From NCBI GenBank assembly GCA_014650475.1, contig BMVA01000001.1, positions 1 to 64,000 of the forward strand: a stretch of 64,000 bases of DNA, written 5' to 3'. Made by a program: the position numbers and the translations under genes. This DNA comes from Streptomyces albogriseolus. Lineage in GTDB: Bacteria; Actinomycetota; Actinomycetes; Streptomycetales; Streptomycetaceae. Positions 44,616-57,000 of the stretch are shown piece by piece. Every line of letters starts with the position of its first letter. Position 1 is the stretch's first letter. The notes below the pieces were generated by a model. The model was not told the DNA's origin. It saw only the letters and a list, made by a program, of their open reading frames with translations, and did not search any database.

Positions 44616-45643
44616 GCTGCCGCTCCCGCCGGCTCGTCCGTCCTCGCGGCGTACGCGACGGCGGCCTCCCGGACCCAGGCGCCGTCCTCGTGCGCGGCCA
44701 GGCGGTGGGCGATGCGCTGCCGCGCCCAGTGCGTGTCGTCGCCGAGGGCGCGGCGGTAGGTGTCCCAGTCGACGGGCGTGAAGTCGTAGTGGCCGCGCTC
44801 CTCGTTCCAGCGGATCGCCGGGTCGGGCAGCGTCAGGCCGAGGCGCTCGGCCTGCGGGACGCAGGTGTCGACGAAACGCTGGCGCAGCTCGTCGTTGGTG
44901 TGGCGTTTGATGCCCCAGGCCATCGCGCGGCGGGAGACCGCCGCTCCCAGCGCGGCGGTCCGGGCGTCGGCGCCGCCCGCCTCGGTGTCGGGCGGTCCGA
45001 ACATCAGCGCCACCGCCGGCAGCCACCAGCGGTTCACCGCGTCCTGCGCCATCTCCCTCTGCTCCGAGGTGCCCTCGCACAGGGCGCGCATCAGGTCGTA
45101 GCCCTGCCGCACGTGGAAGGCCTCCTCCTGGCAGACGCGACGCATAGCACGCGCGTAGGGCCCGTAGGAGGTGCGGCACAGGGGTGCCTGGTTGATGACG
45201 GCCGCGCCGTCCGTCAGCCAGGCGATGGCCCCGGTGTCCGCCCAGGTCAGCGCGGGGTGGTTGAAGGTGGCCGAGGCGCGCTGGCGGCCGTGGTGCAGGG
45301 CGTCCAGCAGGTCGGCGCGGTCCACGCCGAGCGTCTCGGCGGCGGAGTACAGGTACAGGCCGTGGCCCGCCTCGTCCTGCACCTTGGCGAGCAGGACCGA
45401 CTTGCGGTGCAGGGAGGGGGCGCGGGTGAGCCAGGCGCCCTCGGGCTGCATGCCGATGATCTCGGAGTGGGCGTGCTGGGCGATCTGGCGGACCAGCATG
45501 CGGCGGTAGCCGTCGGGCATCCAGTCGCGCGGTTCGATCGTCTCGCCGTCGGCGATGAGCGCGTCGAAGTGGGCGAGCAGCTCTTCCTCGTCCGGGGCGG
45601 TCGCGGAGTCCTCGGTGGCGGGGTTGGTGGTCGGCGCGGTCAC
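44612..45643 (-). CDS. antH: AntH, PaaA-like di-iron oxygenase subunit
   Basis: 343 residues from GTG 45643. Catalytic subunit of the AntHIJKL oxygenase that hydroxylates/rearranges anthraniloyl-AntG to 3-aminosalicyloyl-AntG. Di-iron ligands lie in [35 protein letters not shown] (E-xx-H) and [18 protein letters not shown] (E-xx-H). The gene opens the leftward operon antHIJKLMNOP, with all following genes overlapping or within 45 bp. GTG 45643 is preferred over an upstream ATG because family identity starts soon after; no strong ribosome site is seen. Confidence 0.93.
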   Translation of the reverse strand: MTAPTTNPATEDSATAPDEEELLAHFDALIADGETIEPRDWMPDGYRRMLVRQIAQHAHSEIIGMQPEGAWLTRAPSLHRKSVLLAKVQDEAGHGLYLYSAAETLGVDRADLLDALHHGRQRASATFNHPALTWADTGAIAWLTDGAAVINQAPLCRTSYGPYARAMRRVCQEEAFHVRQGYDLMRALCEGTSEQREMAQDAVNRWWLPAVALMFGPPDTEAGGADARTAALGAAVSRRAMAWGIKRHTNDELRQRFVDTCVPQAERLGLTLPDPAIRWNEERGHYDFTPVDWDTYRRALGDDTHWARQRIAHRLAAHEDGAWVREAAVAYAARTDEPAGAAA

Positions 45644-45966
45644 CGGGCACCGCCCGGGTGCCCGGTGGCCGTCGCTGCGGTGCCGTGCTGCGGGCACCGT
45701 CCCGGGACCTGGACCCGTACCGGCTGCCTGGGCACGCGCATCACTCCTTCGGCTGGGGAACCGCCCACCGCGGGGCCGGGCGGAGCGGGTTGCTTCGTTG
45801 CGGTAAGAGGCCGGGGCCGGGGCCCGGCTATCCCCGCCGCGTCAGGTTCGGGCGCGTGACAAAGCTCACGGAAGGGTCCGGGGAGTGCGGTCGGCCGTGG
45901 CCGCCTCTTGAGGGGGTGACAGTCGTGGACCGCGGCGGCCGGCACGCCGGGGCGAAAGGGGAAACC
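45644..45966. promoter_or_regulatory. Divergent antH/antG promoter region
   Basis: This 323-bp gap separates the divergent antHIJKLMNOP and antGF operons, both known in other Streptomyces to depend on the ECF sigma factor AntA. It contains a perfect palindrome at 45855-45870. I cannot place the sigma-AntA boxes with certainty; GAAC-containing candidates occur on the plus strand near 45757 and on the minus strand near 45848. No small gene was recognised. Confidence 0.6.
45855..45870. promoter_or_regulatory. Perfect 16-bp palindrome CGTGA-N6-TCACG
   Basis: CGTGA (45855-45859), six bases CAAAGC, TCACG (45866-45870). It matches the GTGA-N6-TCAC core of CRP/FNR-type operators and lies midway between divergent antH and antG. 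It differs from the Streptomyces Crp consensus as I recall it (GTG-N6-GNCAC) at one position. The binding protein is unknown. Confidence 0.5.
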
Positions 45967-46215
45967 ATGAGCACCATCAGGGAGTTGCTGGTCGAACTCA
46001 CCGGCACCGTCGAGTACGCCGACCGGATCGGCGACGACACCGACCTGGCCGCCAGCGGCATCGACTCCGGGGACCTGGTGCGTCTCGTCCTGCTGGTCGA
46101 GCAGCGGCTCGGCGTCGAGATCACCGCCGAGGACATGGAGGAGCTGCGCACGATCGGCGACTACGAGCGTTTCGTGGCCGAGCGCACGGCCGCCAGGGCG
46201 AGCGGCGGTGTGTGA
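45967..46215 (+). CDS. antG: AntG, stand-alone acyl carrier protein
   Basis: 82 residues; ATG 45967 has AAAGGGGAAA upstream. Helix-loop-helix carrier fold with the phosphopantetheine Ser in ASGIDSGDLVRL (Ser34), where the usual D-S-L is D-S-G. It carries anthranilate loaded by AntF while AntHIJKL and AntO modify it, then delivers 3-formamidosalicylate to the first condensation domain of AntC. Its stop overlaps antF (TGATG), fixing a 1:1 translational coupling. Confidence 0.93.
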   Translation: MSTIRELLVELTGTVEYADRIGDDTDLAASGIDSGDLVRLVLLVEQRLGVEITAEDMEELRTIGDYERFVAERTAARASGGV

Positions 46216-47699
46216 TGTGGCTGACGCAACTGCTGGAGCGCAACCGCCAGTGCCGGCCCGGCCGGACCGCGCTGGTGGACGAGGAACGCAGCGTCACCTG
46301 GGCCGAGCTGCATGATCGTACGCTGCAACTCGCCTGCGGCTTGGCAGACTTGGGGATCCGGCGCGGCGACCGGGTGGCCGTGCTGTCCAAGGACCGGATC
46401 GAGGTCCTGGAGAGCTACTTCGCGCTGGCCCGGCTCGGCGCGCTGTTCGTGCCGCTGAACCACAGTCTGGCCGAGCCCGAGGTCGCCGGGATCGTCGAGC
46501 GCGTCGGCGCGGTGGCCGTCCTCGGTGAGTCCGAGCTGCTGGACCGGCACACCGGACTGCCGTCCTCGGTGCGGCTCCGGGTGGCCTTCGACAAGCCCGC
46601 CTTCGCGGCACTGGGCACGCTGGCCGCCGAGCGGGAGCTGCCGGATGTCGCCGACACGGACCCGATCGCCGTGCTGCACACCTCGGCGACCACCGGTCAG
46701 GCCAAGGGGGTGACCGTCGACAGCGCGTCGTTCCGCGCCATCGCGCTCGGCTGGCTGGTGATGGCCCGCCCCACGGACGACATCGTCATGGTCAACTGCT
46801 GCCCGCTGTACCACGGCAGCATGGTCGTCTCCCTGACCTATCTGGCGGCCGGCGCGACGGTCGTGCTGATGCCAGGATTCACGCCGCAGCGGGCGCTGTC
46901 CGCGGTGGAGGCGCACCGCGCCACCCACATGTGGCTGGTGCCGCAGATGCTGCGCTTCATGCTTCAGGCGAAGGCGTCCCTGCGCACCGACCTGTCCTCC
47001 CTGCGGGAGGTGCTGTACGGGGCTGCCCCCATGCCGCTCGACGTCTACGCCGACGCGGTGGCACGGCTCGGGTGCGGCTTCCGGCAGGTGTACGGCATGA
47101 CCGAGGTGGGCGGCCCGTTCGTCACGCTCGGTCCCGACGAGCACCCCGCGCCCGGGGACGTCACCGCCCGCATCCCGTGCGGGCGGGTCGTGCCGGGCAT
47201 GTCCGCCCGCGCCGTGGACGAGACCGGGCGGGAACTGCCGCCCGGCGAAATCGGCGAGATCGTGGTGCGCGGGCCGGGTGTCATGCAGGGCTACTGGAAC
47301 GATCCGGAGGCCACGCGGGAGATCACCTGGAACGGCTGGATCAGGACGGGCGACCTCGGCTTCATGGACGAGGCGGGCCGCATCAGCCTGGTGGACCGCA
47401 CCAAGGACGTGATCATCCGAGCGGGCCAGAACGTCTACCCCTCGGAGATCGAGCGCGCTCTGATGACCCACCCGGCGGTCCGGGACGCGGCGGTCGTCGG
47501 CATGCCCGACGAGGACTACGGCGAGGTGCCGCTGGCGTACGTCGCCCTGGAGGCCGACGCGGAGCCGGGCACGGCGGAGCTGCTCGCGCATGTCGCGAGG
47601 CTGCTGGCGCCGTACAAGCGGCCGCGGCGGGTCGAGTTCATCGAGCAGGTGCCGCGCAACCCCGCCGGTAAGATCATCAAGAAGCTGCTGCGGGCGTGA
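46215..47699 (+). CDS. antF: AntF, anthranilate-activating acyl-CoA/ACP ligase
   Basis: 494 residues, class I adenylate-forming enzyme. AMP-binding P-loop region AVLHTSATTGQAKGVTVDSA (TSATTG in place of TSGTTG), VYGMTEVGGPFV, the hinge GWIRTGDLGFMDEAGRI and catalytic lysine in NPAGKIIKKLL. It adenylates anthranilate (or N-formylanthranilate) and transfers it to AntG. It begins inside the antG stop codon (GTG 46212 is an alternative start one codon earlier). The transcript ends at the long hairpin at 47740. Confidence 0.93.
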   Translation: MWLTQLLERNRQCRPGRTALVDEERSVTWAELHDRTLQLACGLADLGIRRGDRVAVLSKDRIEVLESYFALARLGALFVPLNHSLAEPEVAGIVERVGAVAVLGESELLDRHTGLPSSVRLRVAFDKPAFAALGTLAAERELPDVADTDPIAVLHTSATTGQAKGVTVDSASFRAIALGWLVMARPTDDIVMVNCCPLYHGSMVVSLTYLAAGATVVLMPGFTPQRALSAVEAHRATHMWLVPQMLRFMLQAKASLRTDLSSLREVLYGAAPMPLDVYADAVARLGCGFRQVYGMTEVGGPFVTLGPDEHPAPGDVTARIPCGRVVPGMSARAVDETGRELPPGEIGEIVVRGPGVMQGYWNDPEATREITWNGWIRTGDLGFMDEAGRISLVDRTKDVIIRAGQNVYPSEIERALMTHPAVRDAAVVGMPDEDYGEVPLAYVALEADAEPGTAELLAHVARLLAPYKRPRRVEFIEQVPRNPAGKIIKKLLRA

Positions 47700-47739
47700 G
47701 CGCGTGCGGCGGCGAACGGCGATGACCGGGAGCCCGATG

Positions 47740-47785
47740 CGACCCGGGTCGGCCACGGCGTCTCCGACGTGGCCGACCCGGGTCG
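47740..47785 (+). terminator. Strong hairpin terminator after antF
   Basis: Perfect 18-bp stem, 47740-47757 pairing with 47768-47785 around a 10-base loop. Each arm contains the palindrome CGACCCGGGTCG, so the arms can also fold alone. It starts 41 bp after the antF stop; no U-run follows, as usual for Streptomyces terminators. Confidence 0.8.
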
Positions 47786-47913
47786 CTGCTGTATGCACAC
47801 GGCCCGGGCGAACCGGAGCGGAGCGCGGCGGGTCGGCCGGGACCGACGCGGGGTCCTGGCGGACGGCGCAGGGTGCTGGGGAGCCGACGGGGACGGCGTC
47901 GGGTGATGGAGGG

Positions 47914-48606
47914 GTGCCGGCGACGGTCGTGGGGAGCCTGGTGGCGCTCGGGCCGCTTCTGGCTGCTGCCGGGCTCGGGCTGGGCGTGGCCGCCGTGTCG
48001 GAGCCGGGTCAGGAACCGGCCGGGCCGGCCGAGGCGGCCGCCGCCGCGGTGATGCCGCCGCGGCGCGGGCTGGAGTTCCTGGCCGGCCGTCTGGCCGCCC
48101 GGCGGGCCCTGCGTGCGGTGGGGCTGGACTGCGGGGAGATCCCTCGGAGGGGGCGCCTGCCGGTGTTCCCGCCGGGGCGGGCCGCGTCGATCTCGCACAG
48201 TGCCGGGATCGCCGTCGCCGTGGCCGCTGCCCCCGGACGGGATCTGCCGGTCGGCTGCGACCTGGAGCTGCGGCCCCTCCCCCGCGAAGCGGCCCGTCTG
48301 GTGCTGTGCGAGGACGAGGAGTCCCTGCTCGCCGGCACAAGGCTGCCGCCCGGTGCGGGCGCGGTCTGGCCGGTGACGGCGTTGTTCTCCGCCAAGGAGG
48401 CGGCGTGGAAGGCCCTCACTGTGATGACGGCTGAGGGCCGGGAGGGTCCGGCGGGGAGTCTGCGGGAGTTGCGGGTCTCGCCCTGCCGGGACGGTCTGCG
48501 GGTGTGCCTGCGCGACGGTCCCGCCCACGCCGTGCGGGTGCGGGTCGTGCGCGTCGGCGCGGGAGTGTTCAGCTACGTCACCGGCCGGGCCGGCACCCGC
48601 GACTGA
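47914..48606 (+). CDS. antQ: AntQ, phosphopantetheinyl transferase
   Basis: 230 residues, Sfp-superfamily. Marks: EFLAGRLAARRALRAVGLDC, SISHSAGIAVAVAAAPGRDL, GCDLELRPLP (Mg-binding) and ALFSAKEAAWKAL. It primes AntG and the carrier domains of AntC and AntD. Start GTG 47914 is chosen from where coding bias begins, with GGAGG directly before it; GTG 47926 is possible and has better spacing. It lies beyond the antF terminator, so it probably has its own promoter. antQ is optional among antimycin clusters. It converges on a small leftward gene. Confidence 0.9.
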   Translation: MPATVVGSLVALGPLLAAAGLGLGVAAVSEPGQEPAGPAEAAAAAVMPPRRGLEFLAGRLAARRALRAVGLDCGEIPRRGRLPVFPPGRAASISHSAGIAVAVAAAPGRDLPVGCDLELRPLPREAARLVLCEDEESLLAGTRLPPGAGAVWPVTALFSAKEAAWKALTVMTAEGREGPAGSLRELRVSPCRDGLRVCLRDGPAHAVRVRVVRVGAGVFSYVTGRAGTRD

Positions 48607-48611
48607 GCGGA

Positions 48612-48647
48612 CGCCGCCCGTCCCCGGCGCACCGGGGGCGGGCGGCG
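48612..48647. terminator. Bidirectional terminator between antQ and the small leftward gene
   Basis: CGCCGCCCGTCCCCGG (48612-48627) pairs with CCGGGGGCGGGCGGCG (48632-48647) with one G-T type mismatch and a 4-base loop. It sits six bases after the antQ stop and just past the stop of the converging gene at 48655. Confidence 0.75.
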
Positions 48648-48654
48648 GGTCGGT

Positions 48655-48849
48655 TCAGCGCTCCGGCGTGCCGCCGTCCCGGTAGGAACGCCGCGCGGCG
48701 TCGGCCGCCTTGTCGGTCTTGGCGTCGTACTTGTCGCCCGTCCGCTCGTCGACCATGCGCTCAGCGCGCGAGACGCCCTTGTCCGCCTGGTCGGGGTGGC
48801 CCTTGGCCATCTGCTTGGCCTTGTTCATCATGTCGCCCAGCTTGCCCAT
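48655..48849 (-). CDS. MT0933-like antitoxin-family protein
   Basis: 64 residues from ATG 48849, with GGAGGT about seven bases upstream. Highly charged: GKLGDMMNKAKQMAKGHPDQ, VSRAERMVDERTGDKYDAKT. It matches the small, hydrophilic 'antitoxin' (Rv0909/MT0933, CsbD-like) proteins of actinobacteria, which are often without a recognisable toxin. None is adjacent here. It follows antE by 70 bp on the same strand, so may be read through from antCDE. Not part of the canonical antimycin set. Confidence 0.72.
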   Translation of the reverse strand: MGKLGDMMNKAKQMAKGHPDQADKGVSRAERMVDERTGDKYDAKTDKAADAARRSYRDGGTPER

Positions 48850-48919
48850 GGGGGGTACCTCCGGGAGGTGCGTGTGAGGGTCGTACCCCGCCGCAGGTAC
48901 CCCTCCGGCCGGGCGTGAA

Positions 48920-50149
48920 TCACCCGCGGTCGCCGACCCTGGCGGCCATGTTGCCCGCCGGGTGGCGGTTGTCGTGGATGAGCTGGTGCGCGAGGCCGAT
49001 CTCATCGAAATCGAAGGTTCGGGACAGGCAGGGGTCGATGATTCCCTGGTCGATCAGCCGCGTCACCTCGCGTGCCTCGCGGGCCGTGGCGACGTGCGAG
49101 CCCTGCAGGCGCTTCTGCCGCATCCACAGGAACCGCAGGTCCACGTCGCCGTTGTAGCCGGTGGTGCCGCCGCACAGGACGACCATGCCGCCGTTGTCGC
49201 ACAGGTACAGGGACGTGGGGATGGTGTCGGCACCGGAGTGCTCCAGCACGATGCGCGGGCTGCGGCGCTCTCCCAGTACCTCCCAGAAGGCCCGTCCGAA
49301 GGCGCGGGCCCCGGACAGCCAGCGGCCCATGGCCTCGTCGTCGGAGGTGTCCGGCAGCCGCCCCCAGTGGTCGAACGTCCGCCGGTCGATGTAGCCCTCG
49401 GCGCCCAGCTTGAGGCAGAACTCGCCGCGTTCCTCGCTGGAGACGACCGCGACGGGGATGCCGCCGACGTGCCGGACGAGCTGGATGGCGATGCAGCCGA
49501 GTCCGCCGGCGCCGCCCCAGATCAGCACCGGGTCACCCGGCCGCACCGTGTGCGGCTGCCAGCCGAACAGCTGGCGGTAGGCGGTGGCGGCGGTCGCCAT
49601 GTAGCAGGCGGCCTCCGCCCACGACAGCCGGGCGGGCTTGGGGTGGCACATGTAGTCGTCGACCACGGCGAACTGGGCGAAGGAGCCGTAGTTCTCCTCG
49701 TAGCCCCACACCCGCTGGCTGGTGGACCAGGTGGGGTCGCCGCCGAGGCGGATGTCCTCGGTCTTCTCGTCCCAGCGGTTGGCGAGGACGACCACCTCGT
49801 CCCCGAGCTTCACCCCGCGTACGTCCTCGCCGACCGCCCACACGATCCCGGACAGGTCGGAGCCGCCGATGTGGAAGTCCTCGGTGGCGCCCGCCTTCTG
49901 CCGCGCGGCGATCACGTCGAGCGGCGAACCGAGCGCGGCCCAGACGTTGTTGTAGTTGATGCCGGCCGCCATCACCTTCACCAGGACCTGGCCGCGCCCC
50001 ACGGGCGGGACGTCGACCACCTCGGTGCGGAAGGCGTCGACGGGCTGTCCGTAGCGCTCACGGCGGATGAGCGAGGCGTACATCTTCTTCGGGGCGGTGC
50101 CGATCTCGGGCGCGTCACCGAGTTCGTAGAGGTCCGGGGTCGCACTCAC
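48920..50149 (-). CDS. antE: AntE, crotonyl-CoA carboxylase/reductase
   Basis: 409 residues from GTG 50149, with GAGGAGAA upstream. MDR-fold enzyme reducing and carboxylating enoyl-CoA to alkylmalonyl-CoA, the extender used by the AntD acyltransferase. Diagnostic CCR features: MYASLIRRERYGQPVDAFRT, AGINYNNVWAALGSP, FHIGGSDLSGIVWAVGEDVR, WGYEENYGSFAQF and WGGAGGLGCIAIQLVRHVGG, with the CO2-binding-pocket FGRAFWEVL segment. Slightly shorter than primary-metabolism Ccr (about 440). It is 22 bp downstream of antD. Its relaxed substrate range is one source of antimycin C7-alkyl variety. Confidence 0.94.
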   Translation of the reverse strand: MSATPDLYELGDAPEIGTAPKKMYASLIRRERYGQPVDAFRTEVVDVPPVGRGQVLVKVMAAGINYNNVWAALGSPLDVIAARQKAGATEDFHIGGSDLSGIVWAVGEDVRGVKLGDEVVVLANRWDEKTEDIRLGGDPTWSTSQRVWGYEENYGSFAQFAVVDDYMCHPKPARLSWAEAACYMATAATAYRQLFGWQPHTVRPGDPVLIWGGAGGLGCIAIQLVRHVGGIPVAVVSSEERGEFCLKLGAEGYIDRRTFDHWGRLPDTSDDEAMGRWLSGARAFGRAFWEVLGERRSPRIVLEHSGADTIPTSLYLCDNGGMVVLCGGTTGYNGDVDLRFLWMRQKRLQGSHVATAREAREVTRLIDQGIIDPCLSRTFDFDEIGLAHQLIHDNRHPAGNMAARVGDRG

Positions 50150-50171
50150 GCTGGTTCTCCTCGACGCGGGT

Positions 50172-54051
<3,880 letters not shown>

Positions 54052-54059
<8 letters not shown>

Positions 54060-57000
54060 GGCCGCGGTCCTTGCCCTGACGGGCGGTGCGGCGGGCGCGG
54101 GCGGCGCGTTGCCGGCGGGCTTGTTCCCGGGCGCGGTCGAGGCCGTCGCCGGTCTCCGGCCGGGAGGGCGCCTCGGCGTCCGGCACCGGGCCCGCGCCGG
54201 TGGCCGACAGGTGGCGGGCCAGGTCCCGGACGGTGGGGTGCGCGAACAGGTCGACCACCGACAGGTCGCTGCCGAAGGCGCGGTTCACGGCGGTCTGGGC
54301 GGTGACCAGGAGCAGGGAGTTGCCGCCCAGGTCGAAGAAGTTGTCGTCCAGGCCCACCCGGTCGCGGCCCAGGACGTCGCACCACACCTCGGCGAGCCGG
54401 CTCTCCAGCCGCCGCAGGCCGTCTTCCGTCCCCGTCTCGTCGGGGCGAGCGCTCGTGCCCGCCGAGCGCAGCGTCCACCCGTCGTCGGACAGGCCGGCCG
54501 CGCGGGCGCTGCCGGTGACGGCGCGGTACAGGGCGCCCAGGTCGGTGCCGTCCCGCAGGCCGACGCGTGCGGCCAGGCGGCGGGTCTGGCGCACGGGGGC
54601 CACGACGTGGCTGCGGACCCAGGGGGCGGTGCGGTCGGCGCCGATCAGCAGGTGCGGTTCGTCGAGGGTGCGGGCGAGGTCGAAGGAGCGCAGCGCGGCG
54701 GGAACGTCGAGCAGCCGGTAGCCCCGGGCCTCGGTGAGCGCGGTGAGACCGTAGCCGCGGCTCATGCCTCGTTCGCGCCACATGCTCCAGGCGAGCGACT
54801 GCGCGGGCAGGCCGAGGCCGCGGCGGTACCCGGCGAGGGCGTCCAGATACGCGTTGGCGGCGGCGTAGGCGGCGTTCATGGCGCCGCCGAAGAAGCCGTT
54901 GACCGAGGAGAAGGTGACGAAGGAGGTGACCGGGTGGTCGGCGGTGAGCCGGTGCAGGATCCACGCGCCGCGCACCTTCGCCTCCAGCGCCCGGCGCCAG
55001 GTGGCGGCGTCCAGTTCCCCGACGGGGCGCTCCACGAGTGTCCCGGCCAGGTGCAGCACCGACGTCAGGGGCACGCCCCACGCCTCGGTGGCGGCCTCGA
55101 CCGCGGCGCGGACGCGGGCTTCGTCGGTGACGTCGGCGCGGGCGTAGCGAACCTCCCCGCGTTCACGCAGCCGCGGCAGGGCGTGGGCCTCGTCCTCCGG
55201 GGTGCGCCCGAGGACGAGCAGCCGGGTGCCCGGGGTGCGCAGCAGGTGGGCGGCGATCTCGGTGCCGACGCCGCCGAGGCCTCCGGTGAGCAGGGTGAAG
55301 CCGTCGTGCGCGGGCGGCTCGGCGCGGGGCGGGCTGTCGGGCAGGGGGGCGAGGCGGCGTTCGTAGCGCAGTCCGTCGCGGTACGCCACGTCCGCGCCGT
55401 CCACGCCGGCGGCCGCCTCCGCCGTCAGGAGGGTCAGCGGGTCGGTGCCGTCGCCCGGGGACAGGTCGACGTGCCGGGTCCGCAGCCAGCCGCACTCCTC
55501 TGCCAGCGACTTGAGCAGCGCTCCGGCCAGGGCGTGGGCCGGAGAGGGGCGGTCGCCGGGGCGGACGGCGTGGGCGCCCGCGGACACGTGGACCAGGTCC
55601 ACGGGGCGCTGCCGGCCGGGCCGGGCGATGAGGGCCCGGACGAAGGCGAGCAGCCGCTCCGCACCCGCCGTGTCGTCCGGCGCGGCCGGGGGGCCTGCCC
55701 GGAACCCGTCGAGGTGGAGGACGGCGTCGACGGGCCGTTGGTCCTGCTCCAGCCGGCCCAGCAGCGCGGCGTAGTCGGACTCCTCGGCGAGGCGGACACG
55801 GTAGTGCGCGGCGTCGGTCCGGGTGTACGACGGTCCTTCGGAGACCACCGTGCACAGGCCCCCGGCGGAGCGCAGCGCGTCGGCGAGCCGTTGTGCGAGT
55901 GCGCCGGCTTGCGGGTCGCCGCCCGCGAGGACGAGGGTGTGCCGGCCGGACGCCGTGGGACGGGTACGGGCGCGTTCCGCGCGCTGCCATACCGGGCGCA
56001 GGAACCAGTCGGGGACGGTGGCCGCGGTGCCCAGCAGCAACTGGGTCCGGCGCACCTCGTCGTCGAAGTCGCCCGCCTCGAAGCCCTTGCGCAGCCGGGT
56101 GCGCTGGATCTTGCCGATCTCCGTCTTGGGGACGGCGTCCCGCGCCACGGGGATGAGGAAGGACGGGCTGACACCGATCTCCCGGGTGACCTTGCCGGCG
56201 ATCTCGCGCAGGGCGCGGGCCGGGTCGGCGGTGGCCTCCGGGGTGAGGTGCAGGAACAGGGCGAGTTCGTCGGTGGGTGAGGAGGGGTCGGTGCGCACCG
56301 CGACCGCGGCGGTGAAGCTCCGCTCCGCGTAGGGCAGTTCCTCGACGCACGCCTCGATCTCGTGGCTGTAGTGGTTCACGCCGTTGACGATGATGACGTC
56401 CTTGGCGCGGCCGGTGATGTAAAGCTCGCCGTCGCGCAGGAACGCCAGGTCGCCGGTGTCGAACCAGCCGTCGTCGGTGAACGCCTCGGCGTTGGCCGCC
56501 GGGTTGTCGTGGTAGCCGCCGGTCACCGAGGTGCCGCGGACCTGGAAGCGGCCCGCCTCGCCCTCGGTGAGGATCGTGCCCTGTTCGTCGGCGATCCGCA
56601 TGGCGAACCCGGGGTAGGGCCGGCCGCAGCTGACGAACGTCCCTTCGCCCGGGACGGGTTCGGCGGGCAGGACGGCGTCGGTGACCACGGAGCACGTCTC
56701 GGACATGCCCCAGCCGGGGTGCATCACGTCCTGCGGCAGGCCGAAGGGCTGGAGCGTGTGCAGGAACGCGCGGGCGGCGGAGGCCACGACGACCTCACCG
56801 GCGTTCATGACCAGCCGCATCGGCGACAGGTCCCAGGCGCGGCCGGTGAAGCGGTGGGCCTGTTCGGCGAGGAGCCCGAAGGCGAAGTTGGGCGCCCAGG
56901 TGACGGTGACCCGGTGCCGGTCGGCGAGGTCCATCCAGCGCAGCGGGTCCTGCAGGATCCAGGAGGTGGGGGCGTGGACCTGGCGGCAGCCCAGGTACAC

